From positions 230,038 to 294,037 of the forward strand of contig LNEC01000012.1 in the NCBI GenBank assembly GCA_001464035.1: a DNA stretch of 64,000 nucleotides, given 5' to 3'. The notes under the pieces are model-generated. The model saw nothing but the letters and a program-made list of their open reading frames with translations, ran no database searches and was not told where the DNA came from. Positions 34,428 through 44,223 of the stretch are shown here, one piece after another (within the stretch, counting starts at the first letter, position 1; each line of letters starts with the position of its first letter). The DNA comes from Bradyrhizobiaceae bacterium Ga0074131. Its GTDB lineage: Bacteria; Pseudomonadota; Alphaproteobacteria; Rhizobiales; Xanthobacteraceae. The translations under genes and the position numbers were made by a program.

Positions 34428-37400
34428 GAATGGATTCCTTTGCGACAGGCGAGGGATAAGGGGTGGAGCGTGCGCTGTCGAGGCTCATCGCCAGCACCCG
34501 CGCGACGTGAAGGGCGCCACGCCCGGTACCGTCCTTGATCTGGTGCCGGCACGAGGTGCCGTCGGCAACAACCAGCGTGGCGTCGTCCGCACGCCTGACG
34601 GCGGGCAGCAGCGACAGTTCGGCCATCTCCATCGAGGCCTGATAGGTGTCGGCGCCATAACCGAAGGCGCCGGCCATGCCGCAGCAGCTGGACTCGATGG
34701 TCTCGACATTCAAACCGGGAACCAGCCGGAGCACCTGCTCGACCGGCTTGAACGCGCCGAATGATTTCTGGTGGCAATGGCCATGCACGACGGCCTTCGC
34801 GGCGACCGGTCCGAGCGGCAAAGAGAGGCGGCCGGCCTCGGCCTCGCGCACCAGGAACTCCTCGAACAGCAGCGCATGTGCGCTGACGCTTCTGGCTGAA
34901 GCGTCCGATCGCAGCGAGAGCAGTTCGTCGCGCAGCGTCAACAGACAGCTCGGCTCAAGGCCAACGATCGGCACGCCGCGTGCGGCGAACGGCGCGTAGG
35001 TCGCGACCAGCCGGTCGAGTTCGATCCGCGCCTGGTCGGCCAGCCCGGCCGAGAGAAAGGTTCGCCCGCAGCACAACGGCCTGCCGCGGTCGGCGGGCTT
35101 TGGGACATGAACGCGGTATCCGGCCTCGACCAGCACGCGCAGCGCGGCGTCGAGGTTTTCGCGCTCATAGGCACGATTGAAGGTGTCGGCGAACAGTACG
35201 ACTTCGCGGCCATCGGCCGGGCCGGTCGCCTCGACATCCGATTTGAACACATCGCGCCGCCATTCCGGCAGGGCGCGCTGCGCGCTGATACCTGCGAGTT
35301 GCTCGAACCATTTTCGCAGCAGCGGGCTGTGGTTGCGAAGATTGGCGAGCGGGGCGAGCCGCGCGGCCAGCGCCGCGTAGCGGGGAAGATAGCCCACCAG
35401 CCGGTCCCTGAGCGAAAGCCCGTGCTGGGCCGCTCGTGCCGCCAGCACCTCGATCTTCATCTTCGCCATGTCGACGCCAACAGGGCATTCGTGGCGGCAC
35501 GCCTTGCAGGACACGCAGAGTTTGAGCGTTTCCATCATCTCGTCGGAAGCCAGCGCATCCGGCCCCAGTTGCCCGGAGATCGCCAGCCGCAAGGTGTTGG
35601 CGCGGCCCCGCGTGACGTCCTTCTCGTTGCGGGTGGCGCGATAGGACGGGCACATCACGCCGCCCTCGAGATTGCGGCAGGCGCCGTTGTTGTTGCACAT
35701 CTCGACCGCGCCTTGGAAGCCGCCGCCGGCGCCCGGATAAGCGGACCAGTCGAGCGTCGTCTTGAATTCAGGGACGCGGTAGTCCGGCGGATAGCGAAAC
35801 AGCGAACGGTCGTCCATCTTGGGCGCATCGACGATCTTGCCGGGGTTGAGTACCTTGTCCGGATCGAAACGCTGCTTGACCTCCCGGAAATCGGCAATAA
35901 TGCGGGGGCCGAACATCGCCTCGTGAAACTCCGAGCGCACTAGGCCGTCGCCATGCTCGCCGGAATGCGAGCCCTTGTATTCGCGCACCATTGCGAAGGT
36001 TTCTTCGGCGATGGCGCGCATCGCCTTGACGTCCTTCTCCAGCTTCAGGTTGAGTACCGGGCGCACATGCAGGCAGCCTTCGGAGGCATGCGCATACATG
36101 GTGCCGCGGGTGCCGTGCCTCGCAAAAATCTCGTTGAGCCGCGCGGTATAGTCGGCGAGATGCGGCAGCGGCACCGCGCAGTCCTCAACGAAGGAGACGG
36201 GCTTGCCCTCCTGCTTCATCGACATCATAACGTTGAGGCCGGCGGCGCGGAATTCGGCGATACCCGATTGCAGCACGGGCTCTGATATCTCGACCACGCC
36301 GCCCCATTTCCGTTGCGGCTGGTCCCAGCCAAAACCGAGGTCGGCCATCAGCTCGCCGAGTTGTCTTAATCGACGGATGTTCTCCGACTGATCGTCCTCG
36401 GCGAATTCGACGATCAGCACGGCATCCGGATCGCCGCGCACGGCGGTGCCGATGATGGGCTGGAACATCGCGATCTCGCGCCCCAGTGTCAGCATGGTGC
36501 GGTCGACCAGTTCGACCGCGATCGGGCGCAGCTTCACCAGATGCTGGGCGGCATTCATCGCTTCGTAGAAACTGCCGAAGTGGCAGACGCCCAACACCTT
36601 GTTGCGGATCACCGGCCACAGCTTCAATTCGACCTGGGTGGTGAAGGCCAGCGTGCCCTCGGAGCCGACCAGCAGATGCGCCATGTTGTTGGGCGCATTG
36701 CGCGGCACCAGCGCATCGAGATTGTAGCCGCCGACACGGCGCTGCACCTTTGGAAATTTTTCGGCGATCTCGGCGGCCTCGCGCGCGCCGAGATCGAGCA
36801 TGGCACGAAACAGCTCCACGCCACCGTTGCCGCAATTCACCAACGCCAGATCGCGCGGGACCTCGCCGAAATGCAGCAGGCTGCCGTCGGCCAGCGCAGC
36901 GTCCACCGATAACGTGTTGTCGCGCATGGTGCCGTAGCGCAGCGAGCGGCCGCCGCAGGAATTGTTTCCGGCCATGCCGCCGATGGTGGCGCGCGAGGCG
37001 GTGGAGACATCGACCGGAAACCACAAGCCGTGCTTCTTGAGCTGCCGGTTGAGGTCGTCGAGCACGATGCCCGGCTCGACTACGCAGGACCGGTTCTCTA
37101 CATCAAGCGAGACCGTGCGGTTGAGGTGTTTGGAAAAGTCGACGACGATGCCGTGGTTGACGGTCTGGCCGCATTGCGAAGTGCCGCCGCCGCGCGGCGT
37201 GACGATCCGCCCGTCGTCCCTGATGATCGCGAGCGCCCGAAGTGCCTCGTCCATGGTCCGGGGGATCACGACCCCGGCGGGCACGACTCGGTAAAACGAG
37301 GCGTCGGTGGCATAGCGGCCGCGGTTGAACGGGTCGAAGAGCACGTCCCCGGTAATCTCCCGGGCCAGACGCGCGGCTAGGGCGCTGTTTTCAGCCGAAT

Positions 37401-37431
37401 TCTGGGACTTTTCGGCCCGCGTCGCCGCCAT
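34420..37431 (-). CDS. FAD-linked oxidase fused to Fe-S oxidoreductase (GlcD-GlcF / D-2-hydroxyacid dehydrogenase type)
   Basis: A 1003-residue fusion. The N-terminal half is a VAO-type flavoprotein: FAD-binding PCMH domain (about 40-275, TPRGGGTSQCGQ) and an FAD-oxidase C domain (to about 540). The C-terminal half binds iron-sulfur clusters, with a cysteine series in CNNNGACRNLEGGVMCP and the ferredoxin motif CVSCKACRHECP, and has two cysteine-rich CCG repeats (LCCGRTF, SSCCGMAGAF). It would oxidise a 2-hydroxyacid such as glycolate or D-lactate and pass electrons on, like GlcD plus GlcF or YdiJ. The GlcG-like neighbour supports glycolate. Confidence 0.92.
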   Translation of the reverse strand: MAATRAEKSQNSAENSALAARLAREITGDVLFDPFNRGRYATDASFYRVVPAGVVIPRTMDEALRALAIIRDDGRIVTPRGGGTSQCGQTVNHGIVVDFSKHLNRTVSLDVENRSCVVEPGIVLDDLNRQLKKHGLWFPVDVSTASRATIGGMAGNNSCGGRSLRYGTMRDNTLSVDAALADGSLLHFGEVPRDLALVNCGNGGVELFRAMLDLGAREAAEIAEKFPKVQRRVGGYNLDALVPRNAPNNMAHLLVGSEGTLAFTTQVELKLWPVIRNKVLGVCHFGSFYEAMNAAQHLVKLRPIAVELVDRTMLTLGREIAMFQPIIGTAVRGDPDAVLIVEFAEDDQSENIRRLRQLGELMADLGFGWDQPQRKWGGVVEISEPVLQSGIAEFRAAGLNVMMSMKQEGKPVSFVEDCAVPLPHLADYTARLNEIFARHGTRGTMYAHASEGCLHVRPVLNLKLEKDVKAMRAIAEETFAMVREYKGSHSGEHGDGLVRSEFHEAMFGPRIIADFREVKQRFDPDKVLNPGKIVDAPKMDDRSLFRYPPDYRVPEFKTTLDWSAYPGAGGGFQGAVEMCNNNGACRNLEGGVMCPSYRATRNEKDVTRGRANTLRLAISGQLGPDALASDEMMETLKLCVSCKACRHECPVGVDMAKMKIEVLAARAAQHGLSLRDRLVGYLPRYAALAARLAPLANLRNHSPLLRKWFEQLAGISAQRALPEWRRDVFKSDVEATGPADGREVVLFADTFNRAYERENLDAALRVLVEAGYRVHVPKPADRGRPLCCGRTFLSAGLADQARIELDRLVATYAPFAARGVPIVGLEPSCLLTLRDELLSLRSDASARSVSAHALLFEEFLVREAEAGRLSLPLGPVAAKAVVHGHCHQKSFGAFKPVEQVLRLVPGLNVETIESSCCGMAGAFGYGADTYQASMEMAELSLLPAVRRADDATLVVADGTSCRHQIKDGTGRGALHVARVLAMSLDSARSTPYPSPVAKESIHG

Positions 37432-37603
37432 CGGTTCGATCTCGTATGGTGTCCTTCATCTCTTGCATCGCGGCTTTCGCCTTGGCAAGGCAAAGGCTGG
37501 TCCCGGGAAGCATTGACGGGGGGTGCGTCGGGCGGGGGGACAAGCCCGCCGAATGGTGATATTCGAGCGATTGCGACACCAATACGACCGGGAAGGACGC
37601 CAT

Positions 37604-38786
37604 ATGACCCTGCACACTGGTAGGCATTTTCTCCAGATTCCAGGCCCGACCAACGTGCCCGACCGGGTGCTGCGGGCGATGGATATGCCAACCCTGGATC
37701 ATCGCGGTCCTGAATTCGCCGAACTGGGGCATGCCGTGCTGGCGGGCTGCCAGCGCATCTTCCGGACCAGGCAGCCGGTCATCATCTATCCCGCGTCGGG
37801 AACGGGCGCCTGGGAAGCGGCGATTGTCAATACGCTGTCGCCCGGCGACACGGTGCTGATGGCCGAGACCGGCCAGTTCGCGGTGCTGTGGCGCGGCATC
37901 GCCGAGAAATTCAAGCTCGACGTCGAATTCCTCCCCACCGATTGGCGCCGCGGTGCCGACGTCGAGCAGATCGAGGCAAGGCTCGCCGCCGACCGCGACC
38001 ACAAGATCAAGGCCGTGTGCGTGGTGCACAACGAATCCGCTCGAAGTTCGCAAGGCTCTCAATCGCACCAAACACCCGGCACTGCTGATGGTCGATACCA
38101 TTTCCGGCCTTGCTTCGCTTGAATACGAGCACGATGCCTGGGGCATCGATATCTCCGTTGCCGGATCGCAGAAGGGTATGATGCTGCCGCCGGGTCTCAG
38201 CTTCAATGCGGTCTCGGAGAAGGCACTGGCCGCCTCGAAGGCCAATACCTCGCTGCGGTCCTACTGGGACTGGCACGACATGATCGCGATCAACAAGCTC
38301 GGCACGTTCCCCTACACCCCCGCCACCAACCTCCTATTCGCGCTGAAGGAGGCAATTGCGATGCTGGAGGAGGAGGGTCTCGACAACGTGTTCGCCCGGC
38401 ACATGCGTCATGGCGCGGCGACCCGCGCCGCCGCCAAGGCGTGGGGTCTGGATCTGGTTTGCCTCGACCCGCACAGCTATTCGCCGGCTCTGACCGCGGT
38501 CATGGTTCCGGACGGGCACGACGCCGACGCCTTCCGCAAAGTGGTACTGGAAAATTTCGACATGTCGCTGGGCACCGGTCTCGGCAAGCTCAAGGGAAAG
38601 GCGTTTCGGATCGGCCATATCGGACATTTCAACGATCTCATGCTGATGGGCACGCTGGCAGGCGTCGAGATGGGTCTCGACCTCGCCAAGGTGCCGCATC
38701 GCGGCGGCGGCGTGCTGGCCGCGATGGAGGTCCTGAAGGGGCGCGACGTGGTGCCGATGCTGAAAACCAAGGCGGCGGTTGCCTGA
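37604..38786 (+). pseudogene. Serine-glyoxylate aminotransferase, broken by an internal deletion
   Basis: Two frames together form a class V PLP aminotransferase. The first, from ATG 37604 (GAAGGA upstream), has FLQIPGPTNVPDRV and YPASGTGAWEAA, reaches AVCVVHNE at about 38034, then leaves frame and stops at 38122. The remainder, from NPLEVRKALN through the PLP-lysine motif SVAGSQKGMM to the end at 38786, is in the next frame. Family members have a TSTGV-type segment between HNE and the following helix; it is missing, so about 20 bp appear deleted. The intact enzyme would convert glyoxylate to glycine. Either the gene is dead or the assembly lost bases. Confidence 0.85.
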
Positions 38787-38879
38787 ACAAACGGAATAGC
38801 TTCCGAAGGAGCGTCAGGCGCGCTTCGGCTTTGCCGCTTCTGCGGCCGAACGCAGTTCCAACAACAGAAAGAGCGTGCG

Positions 38880-39654
38880 ATGAACGCCCCGGTAGCAGCC
38901 ACTGAAGACCTGATCTGTACGACCGAGAACGGCATTGCCCACCTGACCTTCAATCGCCCGCAGGCGCGCAACGCGCTGACCTTTGCGATGTACGAGCAGA
39001 TGGCGACGATTTGCGAGACCGTGAACGCCGACCGCTCGATCAAGGCGATGATCCTCACCGGGGCCGGCGAACATTTCGCAATTCCGCGCCTTCAAGACCG
39101 CGGAGGATGCCATCGAGTACGAGGAACGGATCGATCGCGTGCTGGGCGCGCTGGAAAGGGTCCGGGTGCCGACCATCGCTGCCATTGCCGGTGCCTGCAC
39201 CGGCGGCGGAGCGGGCATCGCCGCCTGCTGCGATATCCGTATCGGCACCGCATCGGCGCGGATCGGCTTTCCGATTGCGCGCACTCTGGGCAATTGCCTG
39301 TCGATGTCCAATATCAGCCGGGTGGTTGCGCTAGTCGGGCCGGCGCGGACCAAGGACCTGATCTTTACGGCGCGGCTGATCGAGGCGCCGGAGGCGCTGG
39401 CACTCGGTCTGCTCAACGAAGTGGTGCCTGACGTTGCGACGCTGCAGCGCCGCGCCGCCGAAACGGCCAAATTGATCGCCGGCCACGCCCCGATCACGAT
39501 GGAGACCGCCAAGGAAGCCGTGCTCCGCCTCCGCCGCACCTTGTCGCGCGAGGAGGGCCGTGACCTGATCCTGCGCGCCTATATGAGCGAGGATTTCCGC
39601 GAGGGCATGGACGCTTTCCTCAACAAGCGCACGCCGGAGTGGAAGGGAAAGTAG
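38880..39654 (+). pseudogene. Enoyl-CoA hydratase/isomerase (crotonase), broken by an internal deletion
   Basis: Two frames together form a crotonase of about 265 residues. The first, from ATG 38880, carries HLTFNRPQARNAL and ends its sensible part at ILTGAGEH (about 39072). The continuation, from QFRAFKTAEDAIEY through GACTGGGAGIAAC to the end at 39654, is one frame later. The expected A-F-A-A-G-T-D-I-S oxyanion-hole segment between them is absent, so about 23 bp appear deleted, which also explains the frame change. It starts 94 bases after the aminotransferase remnant, which has a similar lesion. Confidence 0.83.
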
Positions 39655-39705
39655 CTCCGGCAAACCATCGGGAATTCCACGCCAGTCCGGTTCCGCAATC
39701 GCTTC

Positions 39706-40899
39706 CTACACCACCTTGCCTTGGCGCAATTCCGCGATCTCTCGCTCGCCGAAACCGAACTCGGCTAGCACCTCGTCGGTCTGCTCGCCGAATTCCGGCG
39801 GCCGCGCCGCCATCCTGCTCGGGGTGCGCGACAGCGTGACCGGCTGGCCGACCAGGCGGAGGTGACGGTTCTCGGCGTTGGGTACGTCCTGGGCGATGCC
39901 GAGGTGCTTGACCTGGTCGTCCTCGAACATCTGGTCGATCGAATAGATCGGGCCGCAGGGCACCCCGGCGGCGTTCAGCTCGCTGACCCAGGTGTCGGTG
40001 GATTTCTTTTCGGTGAGGGAGTCAATCGCGGCGTTGAGGGCGTCGCGGTTCTTCGAGCGCGCCGGCGCGGTGGCGTAGTCCGGATGGGTGAGAAACTCGG
40101 ATGCGCCGATTGCCTGCGCGAAACGCTCCCAGATCCGCCCCCCCGTGGTGGCGATATTGATGTAGCCGTCCGAGGTCTTGAACACCCCGGTGGGAATGCT
40201 GGTCGGATGGTTATTGCCGGCCTGTTTGGCGACGTCCTTTTCCATCAGCCAGCGCGCCGCCTGGAAATCCAGCATGAAGATCTGCGCCTGTAGCAGCGAG
40301 GTTTGAACCCACTGGCCCTCGCCCGACACCTCGCGCTCCAGCAGCGCGGTCAGGATGCCGGTGGCGCAGAACAGTCCGGCGGTAAGGTCCGCCACGGGAA
40401 TGCCGACCCGCATCGGACCCTGGCCCGGCGCGCCGGTGATCGACATCAGTCCGCCCATTCCCTGGGCGATCTGATCGAAGCCGGGACGCTTGTGATAGGG
40501 GCCGTCCTGTCCGAAGCCGGAGATGCTGCCATAGACAAGGCGCGGGTTGATCTTGCGCATGCTCTCGTAATCGATACCGAGTTTTGCCTTCACGTCAGGC
40601 CGGAAATTCTCGACGATCACGTCGGCCTTCGCGGCCAGCCGCTTGAACACCTCGAGGCCTCTGGCGTCTTTCAGGTTCAGCGTCATGGCCCGCTTGTTGC
40701 GGTGCAGGTTCTGGAAGTCGGAACCATCGCGCGGACCCCCCGGCTGCTCGCCGGCAGCGTCCTCCAGGAGTGCATCGATCTTGATGACATTGGCGCCCCA
40801 GTCCGCGAGCTGCCGGACGCAGGTCGGCCCGGAGCGGACACGGGTGAGATCGAGCACGGTGAAGCGGGACAGGGCTTGCGAGGCACGGGGAGAGGGCAT
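39706..40899 (-). CDS. CaiB/BaiF-family (class III) CoA transferase
   Basis: A 397-residue CoA transferase. It begins with the family's LDLTRVRSGPTCVRQLADWGA region and has the catalytic aspartate in PGFDQIAQGMGG near residue 155. Further motifs are VENFRPDV, GSISGFGQDGPY and a C-terminal GVPCGPIYSIDQM, all typical. It moves CoA between acyl donors and carboxylic acids. It is convergent with the crotonase remnant and is the last gene before the glycan region. A long frame antisense to it is a shadow. Confidence 0.93.
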   Translation of the reverse strand: MPSPRASQALSRFTVLDLTRVRSGPTCVRQLADWGANVIKIDALLEDAAGEQPGGPRDGSDFQNLHRNKRAMTLNLKDARGLEVFKRLAAKADVIVENFRPDVKAKLGIDYESMRKINPRLVYGSISGFGQDGPYHKRPGFDQIAQGMGGLMSITGAPGQGPMRVGIPVADLTAGLFCATGILTALLEREVSGEGQWVQTSLLQAQIFMLDFQAARWLMEKDVAKQAGNNHPTSIPTGVFKTSDGYINIATTGGRIWERFAQAIGASEFLTHPDYATAPARSKNRDALNAAIDSLTEKKSTDTWVSELNAAGVPCGPIYSIDQMFEDDQVKHLGIAQDVPNAENRHLRLVGQPVTLSRTPSRMAARPPEFGEQTDEVLAEFGFGEREIAELRQGKVV

Positions 40900-41116
40900 T
40901 GAGAGAACTCCGATGGGCGTGAATATCAGTAACGGTATATCTAACGGAGGTCACGCCGGTCAGCTCCGTATAGAAGGAGCGAAAGCCGCAAGATCATCGC
41001 GGACGGATGTCGGACCATTTCGCTTTCGGCGCTTCCCGGGCTCATGTATAGCTCGCAAAACCGGCGACCTAGGCTTTTCTGTTTATAGATTGTTCGGGAG
41101 AATTCGAAGAGTTCCC

Positions 41117-41353
41117 GTGGAGCAAGGGGAAGGCCACAGGTGGGGAGTGCGGGATCCGAACTTTCAGCATTACTTGGCGAATGCTATGCAGCAAAGCGCA
41201 ACCTCGACTCCGGCATCTCCAGATGACGGTTTCTATTTCAATTCCGGTCGGATCAGGAACAGGGAAGGCCAGGGCGCGTGGGCGGCGATGTTTGATTGGT
41301 ATTCGCTGGACCTGTCCGGCCCGCAAGACCCGCAGCCGGATCAGGCGGAATGA
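41117..41353 (+). CDS. Small hypothetical protein coupled to the membrane protein gene
   Basis: A possible 78-residue protein from GTG 41117 (or 55 residues from ATG 41186). Its last codons overlap the start of the following membrane protein (ATGA at 41350-41353), and it ends in plausible, low-complexity-free sequence (GAWAAMFDWYSLDLSGP, then a Pro/Gln/Asp tail). A ribosome-binding site is weak. It is listed because of the overlap. It could equally be a chance frame, since it is part of a longer frame running back over the CoA transferase gene. Confidence 0.35.
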   Translation: MEQGEGHRWGVRDPNFQHYLANAMQQSATSTPASPDDGFYFNSGRIRNREGQGAWAAMFDWYSLDLSGPQDPQPDQAE

Positions 41354-43905
41354 TCGCGCTGGTGCGTAATTTTGGCGGCGGCTGGACGCTTAGGGATACT
41401 GTCATCGCTTGGATGACGGTTGTCGCAGGCACATTAACACTCGCGTTCACGCTTGCCTACCTCGTTCCGCCGCGGCTGGAAGCCAAACTGTTACCTGCGG
41501 AGATGTCAGCTGACAGCGGGTTTGCTTACATCACGCCGATTCCACTGCGGGCGCCGATTGGATACGTAATTGTTGCTGACGGTGTAGGTGATCGCAAATC
41601 GAACCTGCAACTCCGCGAGAACGGGCGGTTGCTCGAGCCCGGGCTCGCCCACTCCGACCACGTCGACATTCGCGAGAAAGGCAGAGGCCGCTATTCTCAT
41701 TGGCGGGGGCGGCTGTGGTTTTCAGCGTCCGATTCCACCGATCCGCGCAGCAACGAACGGAGTTATTCGATTTCCGTCAGGGCGTCGGTTCACCCGCTGA
41801 TCTTTCCTGCAGTTGCCCTGTTTGATCTTTTGGTACTGATTGCAGCGAGACGGCGGCTGATTTCCGATCCGCGCCTCCGCCGGATATTGGTCAACACGGT
41901 AATACTTGCGGCACTGGTGCTAGCGGCGCTGATTGCCACCGGTGCGTTCGGTCGCGTCAACGAAGATGCCGGAGCCCCTAAAGATGTCGCGATTGCGGCC
42001 GCTACGCTGCTGCATGCATTATTGGGATGCGCGATCCTTGTCGTGCAGTGGGTAGCTGGTTCTGGGCTGGCCCGGCTGCTTCTTGGCGCGCATCGCGCGA
42101 CGCTCGCCAATATTTTGTTGCTCGGATTCCCGCTGAGCCTGCCGCTGGCTGCGGTGCTCGCGGTGCTGACGCTTTCGCTGCCTTACGGCGTCTACTTGGC
42201 GATGGCGGTCTGGTCGCTATGCTGCCTGCCTTTGCGTACGTGGCGACCGGCTGCCAGGGAACTGGCTGAATTCGCAAGGGTGGGGATCGCGCTACTGCCG
42301 TTCGCGATTGGATTTGGCTGCTGGATGGGCTTGCACTGGCATGGGCCGACCGACACGCTGGCCGGATCACCATCGGGCGATCTTGTTCACTACTCGACCA
42401 GCATCGTGTCGCTCTCGACGCACTTCTATCCGTACCTCAACCTTGGTTATGAGTACGAGCCATTTGGTCTTTATTTCAACCTGCTGTTTCCACTACTCGG
42501 CGCCGCATCCGGCCGCGTCGTTTCGCTGGATCCTTTCCTTTTCATTACCGCCGGCGGCGCGGCCACGTTTATTCTGTCACTCGGCTTGACACTGTACCTG
42601 TACGTTCAGGGTACGGGAATTCTCGCCCGTAGCGCGTACTTCGCGGTTTCATCGTTGACCCTTGCGCTGGCGATCATCGTCGCCAATCGCTACCCGTTCT
42701 GGGTCGTCGAGAGTATTCCGATGGTTCACGCCGTGGCGCTTACAATTGCAGTCGTCTATTGGGCCCGAAAGAACGACCCGCGTGCAAGGCTGCTCGCGTT
42801 TGTGTTTGCCGTTGCCGGGTCCGCGTTGACGAAGGTGGTGGGCGTGGCGGTGCTTGTACCCTTTGTCGTGGCCAGCTCGATGTCCCGGGTTCTTCTGATG
42901 TCCCGCCGAATCCGCGTCGCCGCCATCGTCGCGGTGTTGGCCGCCGCCGTCTATGCGGCATGGTTGCTGTATTGGATGGGGCCGTCAATGTTTGCCCTCG
43001 CGCCGTTCGGCCCGGTGAGCGTAAATCTGGTGCTGCGCTATGGTGCGGACTTCTGGACCGTGCTTCCCTTCGCTCTACGCGATGCCTCGGCCGTGCTGCT
43101 GGCGGCGGTCGCATTCCTGCTGACCGATTGGCTGGTGGCGGGCACTATCGGCTTCGGTTTTCTGCTGTTCCTCATTTATCCATTCGTGCTTCAGTTCGAT
43201 TTTGTGTGCGCCGTGATCATCCTCGGCTTGAAGGCCTGCGACCATCCGGAGCGATTGTGGGAGTACCGACTGGTCGTGCTCGGCGCGCTGCTGCTGGCGG
43301 TGCCGGCGTTGCTGCTGACCGATCCCGCCGGGCTGCCGTCGGGGCTCGCCTGGCTCGTTTGCGTCGGGAGCGCGGTCTGGATCGCGATGTCGGGCGAGAA
43401 GGCGCTGCGATGGACTGGGCCCGGCCGGGCGGCGGTCGCAGCCGCCCTGCTGCTGGGCCTCGCCTTGGTCGCAGCCGGGCGAGGGCATCTGACGTTCGCT
43501 TCCGGAGGGCAGTCAGGAGTTCTAAGCCCGCAAGTGCGTCAGATATGGCTTACCGTGAAGCAAAAGACCCCGACGGATGCGCTCATCTTTACCGACCAGA
43601 CCGGCATTGAGCCAACCCTGCTCGGAGGGTGGAACACCTACGCCTTTATCGGCGCGCGTCAGATCTTCGCTTCTGCTCTATATACGAATTCGGCGATGCG
43701 CCTCAATCGCCAGCGCCTGCTCGACGTGCTCGGTGAGAATGAAGCAGTCCTAAAAGGAGATTTGCTTCCGACGCAGCTCAAGCTGCGCAGCCAGTATTCG
43801 AGCTACTTTGCCGTCGTATCACGCGGCCGGCGCGTCCCCGATGAGTGGGTCAAGATTTTCGACAACGACCGCTATGTTCTGTATCGTCTATCGTCAAATC
43901 CTTGA
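41350..43905 (+). CDS. Large polytopic membrane protein, GT-C-like, of unknown function
   Basis: An 851-residue protein from ATG 41350 (AGGCGGA just upstream). One N-terminal membrane segment (about 17-37) is followed by a periplasmic-type domain of about 115 residues. About fifteen hydrophobic segments then run to near residue 720, and a soluble C-terminal domain (QIWLTVKQKTPTDALIFTDQ ... DEWVKIFDNDRYVLYRL) resembles the end of membrane-bound glycosyltransferases and similar large polysaccharide proteins. No DxD or ED motif is clear, so a GT-C role is only a suggestion. It opens the surface-glycan region. Confidence 0.75.
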   Translation: MIALVRNFGGGWTLRDTVIAWMTVVAGTLTLAFTLAYLVPPRLEAKLLPAEMSADSGFAYITPIPLRAPIGYVIVADGVGDRKSNLQLRENGRLLEPGLAHSDHVDIREKGRGRYSHWRGRLWFSASDSTDPRSNERSYSISVRASVHPLIFPAVALFDLLVLIAARRRLISDPRLRRILVNTVILAALVLAALIATGAFGRVNEDAGAPKDVAIAAATLLHALLGCAILVVQWVAGSGLARLLLGAHRATLANILLLGFPLSLPLAAVLAVLTLSLPYGVYLAMAVWSLCCLPLRTWRPAARELAEFARVGIALLPFAIGFGCWMGLHWHGPTDTLAGSPSGDLVHYSTSIVSLSTHFYPYLNLGYEYEPFGLYFNLLFPLLGAASGRVVSLDPFLFITAGGAATFILSLGLTLYLYVQGTGILARSAYFAVSSLTLALAIIVANRYPFWVVESIPMVHAVALTIAVVYWARKNDPRARLLAFVFAVAGSALTKVVGVAVLVPFVVASSMSRVLLMSRRIRVAAIVAVLAAAVYAAWLLYWMGPSMFALAPFGPVSVNLVLRYGADFWTVLPFALRDASAVLLAAVAFLLTDWLVAGTIGFGFLLFLIYPFVLQFDFVCAVIILGLKACDHPERLWEYRLVVLGALLLAVPALLLTDPAGLPSGLAWLVCVGSAVWIAMSGEKALRWTGPGRAAVAAALLLGLALVAAGRGHLTFASGGQSGVLSPQVRQIWLTVKQKTPTDALIFTDQTGIEPTLLGGWNTYAFIGARQIFASALYTNSAMRLNRQRLLDVLGENEAVLKGDLLPTQLKLRSQYSSYFAVVSRGRRVPDEWVKIFDNDRYVLYRLSSNP

Positions 43906-44223
43906 TCGCATCGCATGCTCAGGTTTTGCACCTTGGTATAATCGAATTGCCGTCTGTCTTGCGACGATCCATCCGAAGATTTCGGCCTGATTTACGCCAA
44001 TCTCAAGTAGAATCGTGTCGCTCGATCGGGTTGATGCGGGTGCATCGTAAACGTTCGCGACTACGATCGGCGACCTGGTTTTTCCCAACGAGCAGCCTTT
44101 AGCCAGCATTGAGGCCGTAGCCGGCAAGTCGCCACGAATGGACGGTAGCCGGCAGGCGGTTGGCGGGGTATCACAGACTGTGAAGCTGATCTGGGCTAGG
44201 CTGAGAGCGGGGATGGGGAAGAC
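43906..44223. other. Intergenic region without a convincing gene
   Basis: These 318 bases separate the membrane protein from the flippase on the same strand. Only short unlikely frames are present. A TATAAT occurs at 43937-43942, but no -35 element is at the right distance. No terminator is evident. Confidence 0.5.

Noticed and set aside
40643..41353. A 236-codon frame on the plus strand
   Set aside because: Its first part is antisense to the CoA transferase; only the last 78 codons are kept as a low-confidence small gene because of the ATGA overlap.
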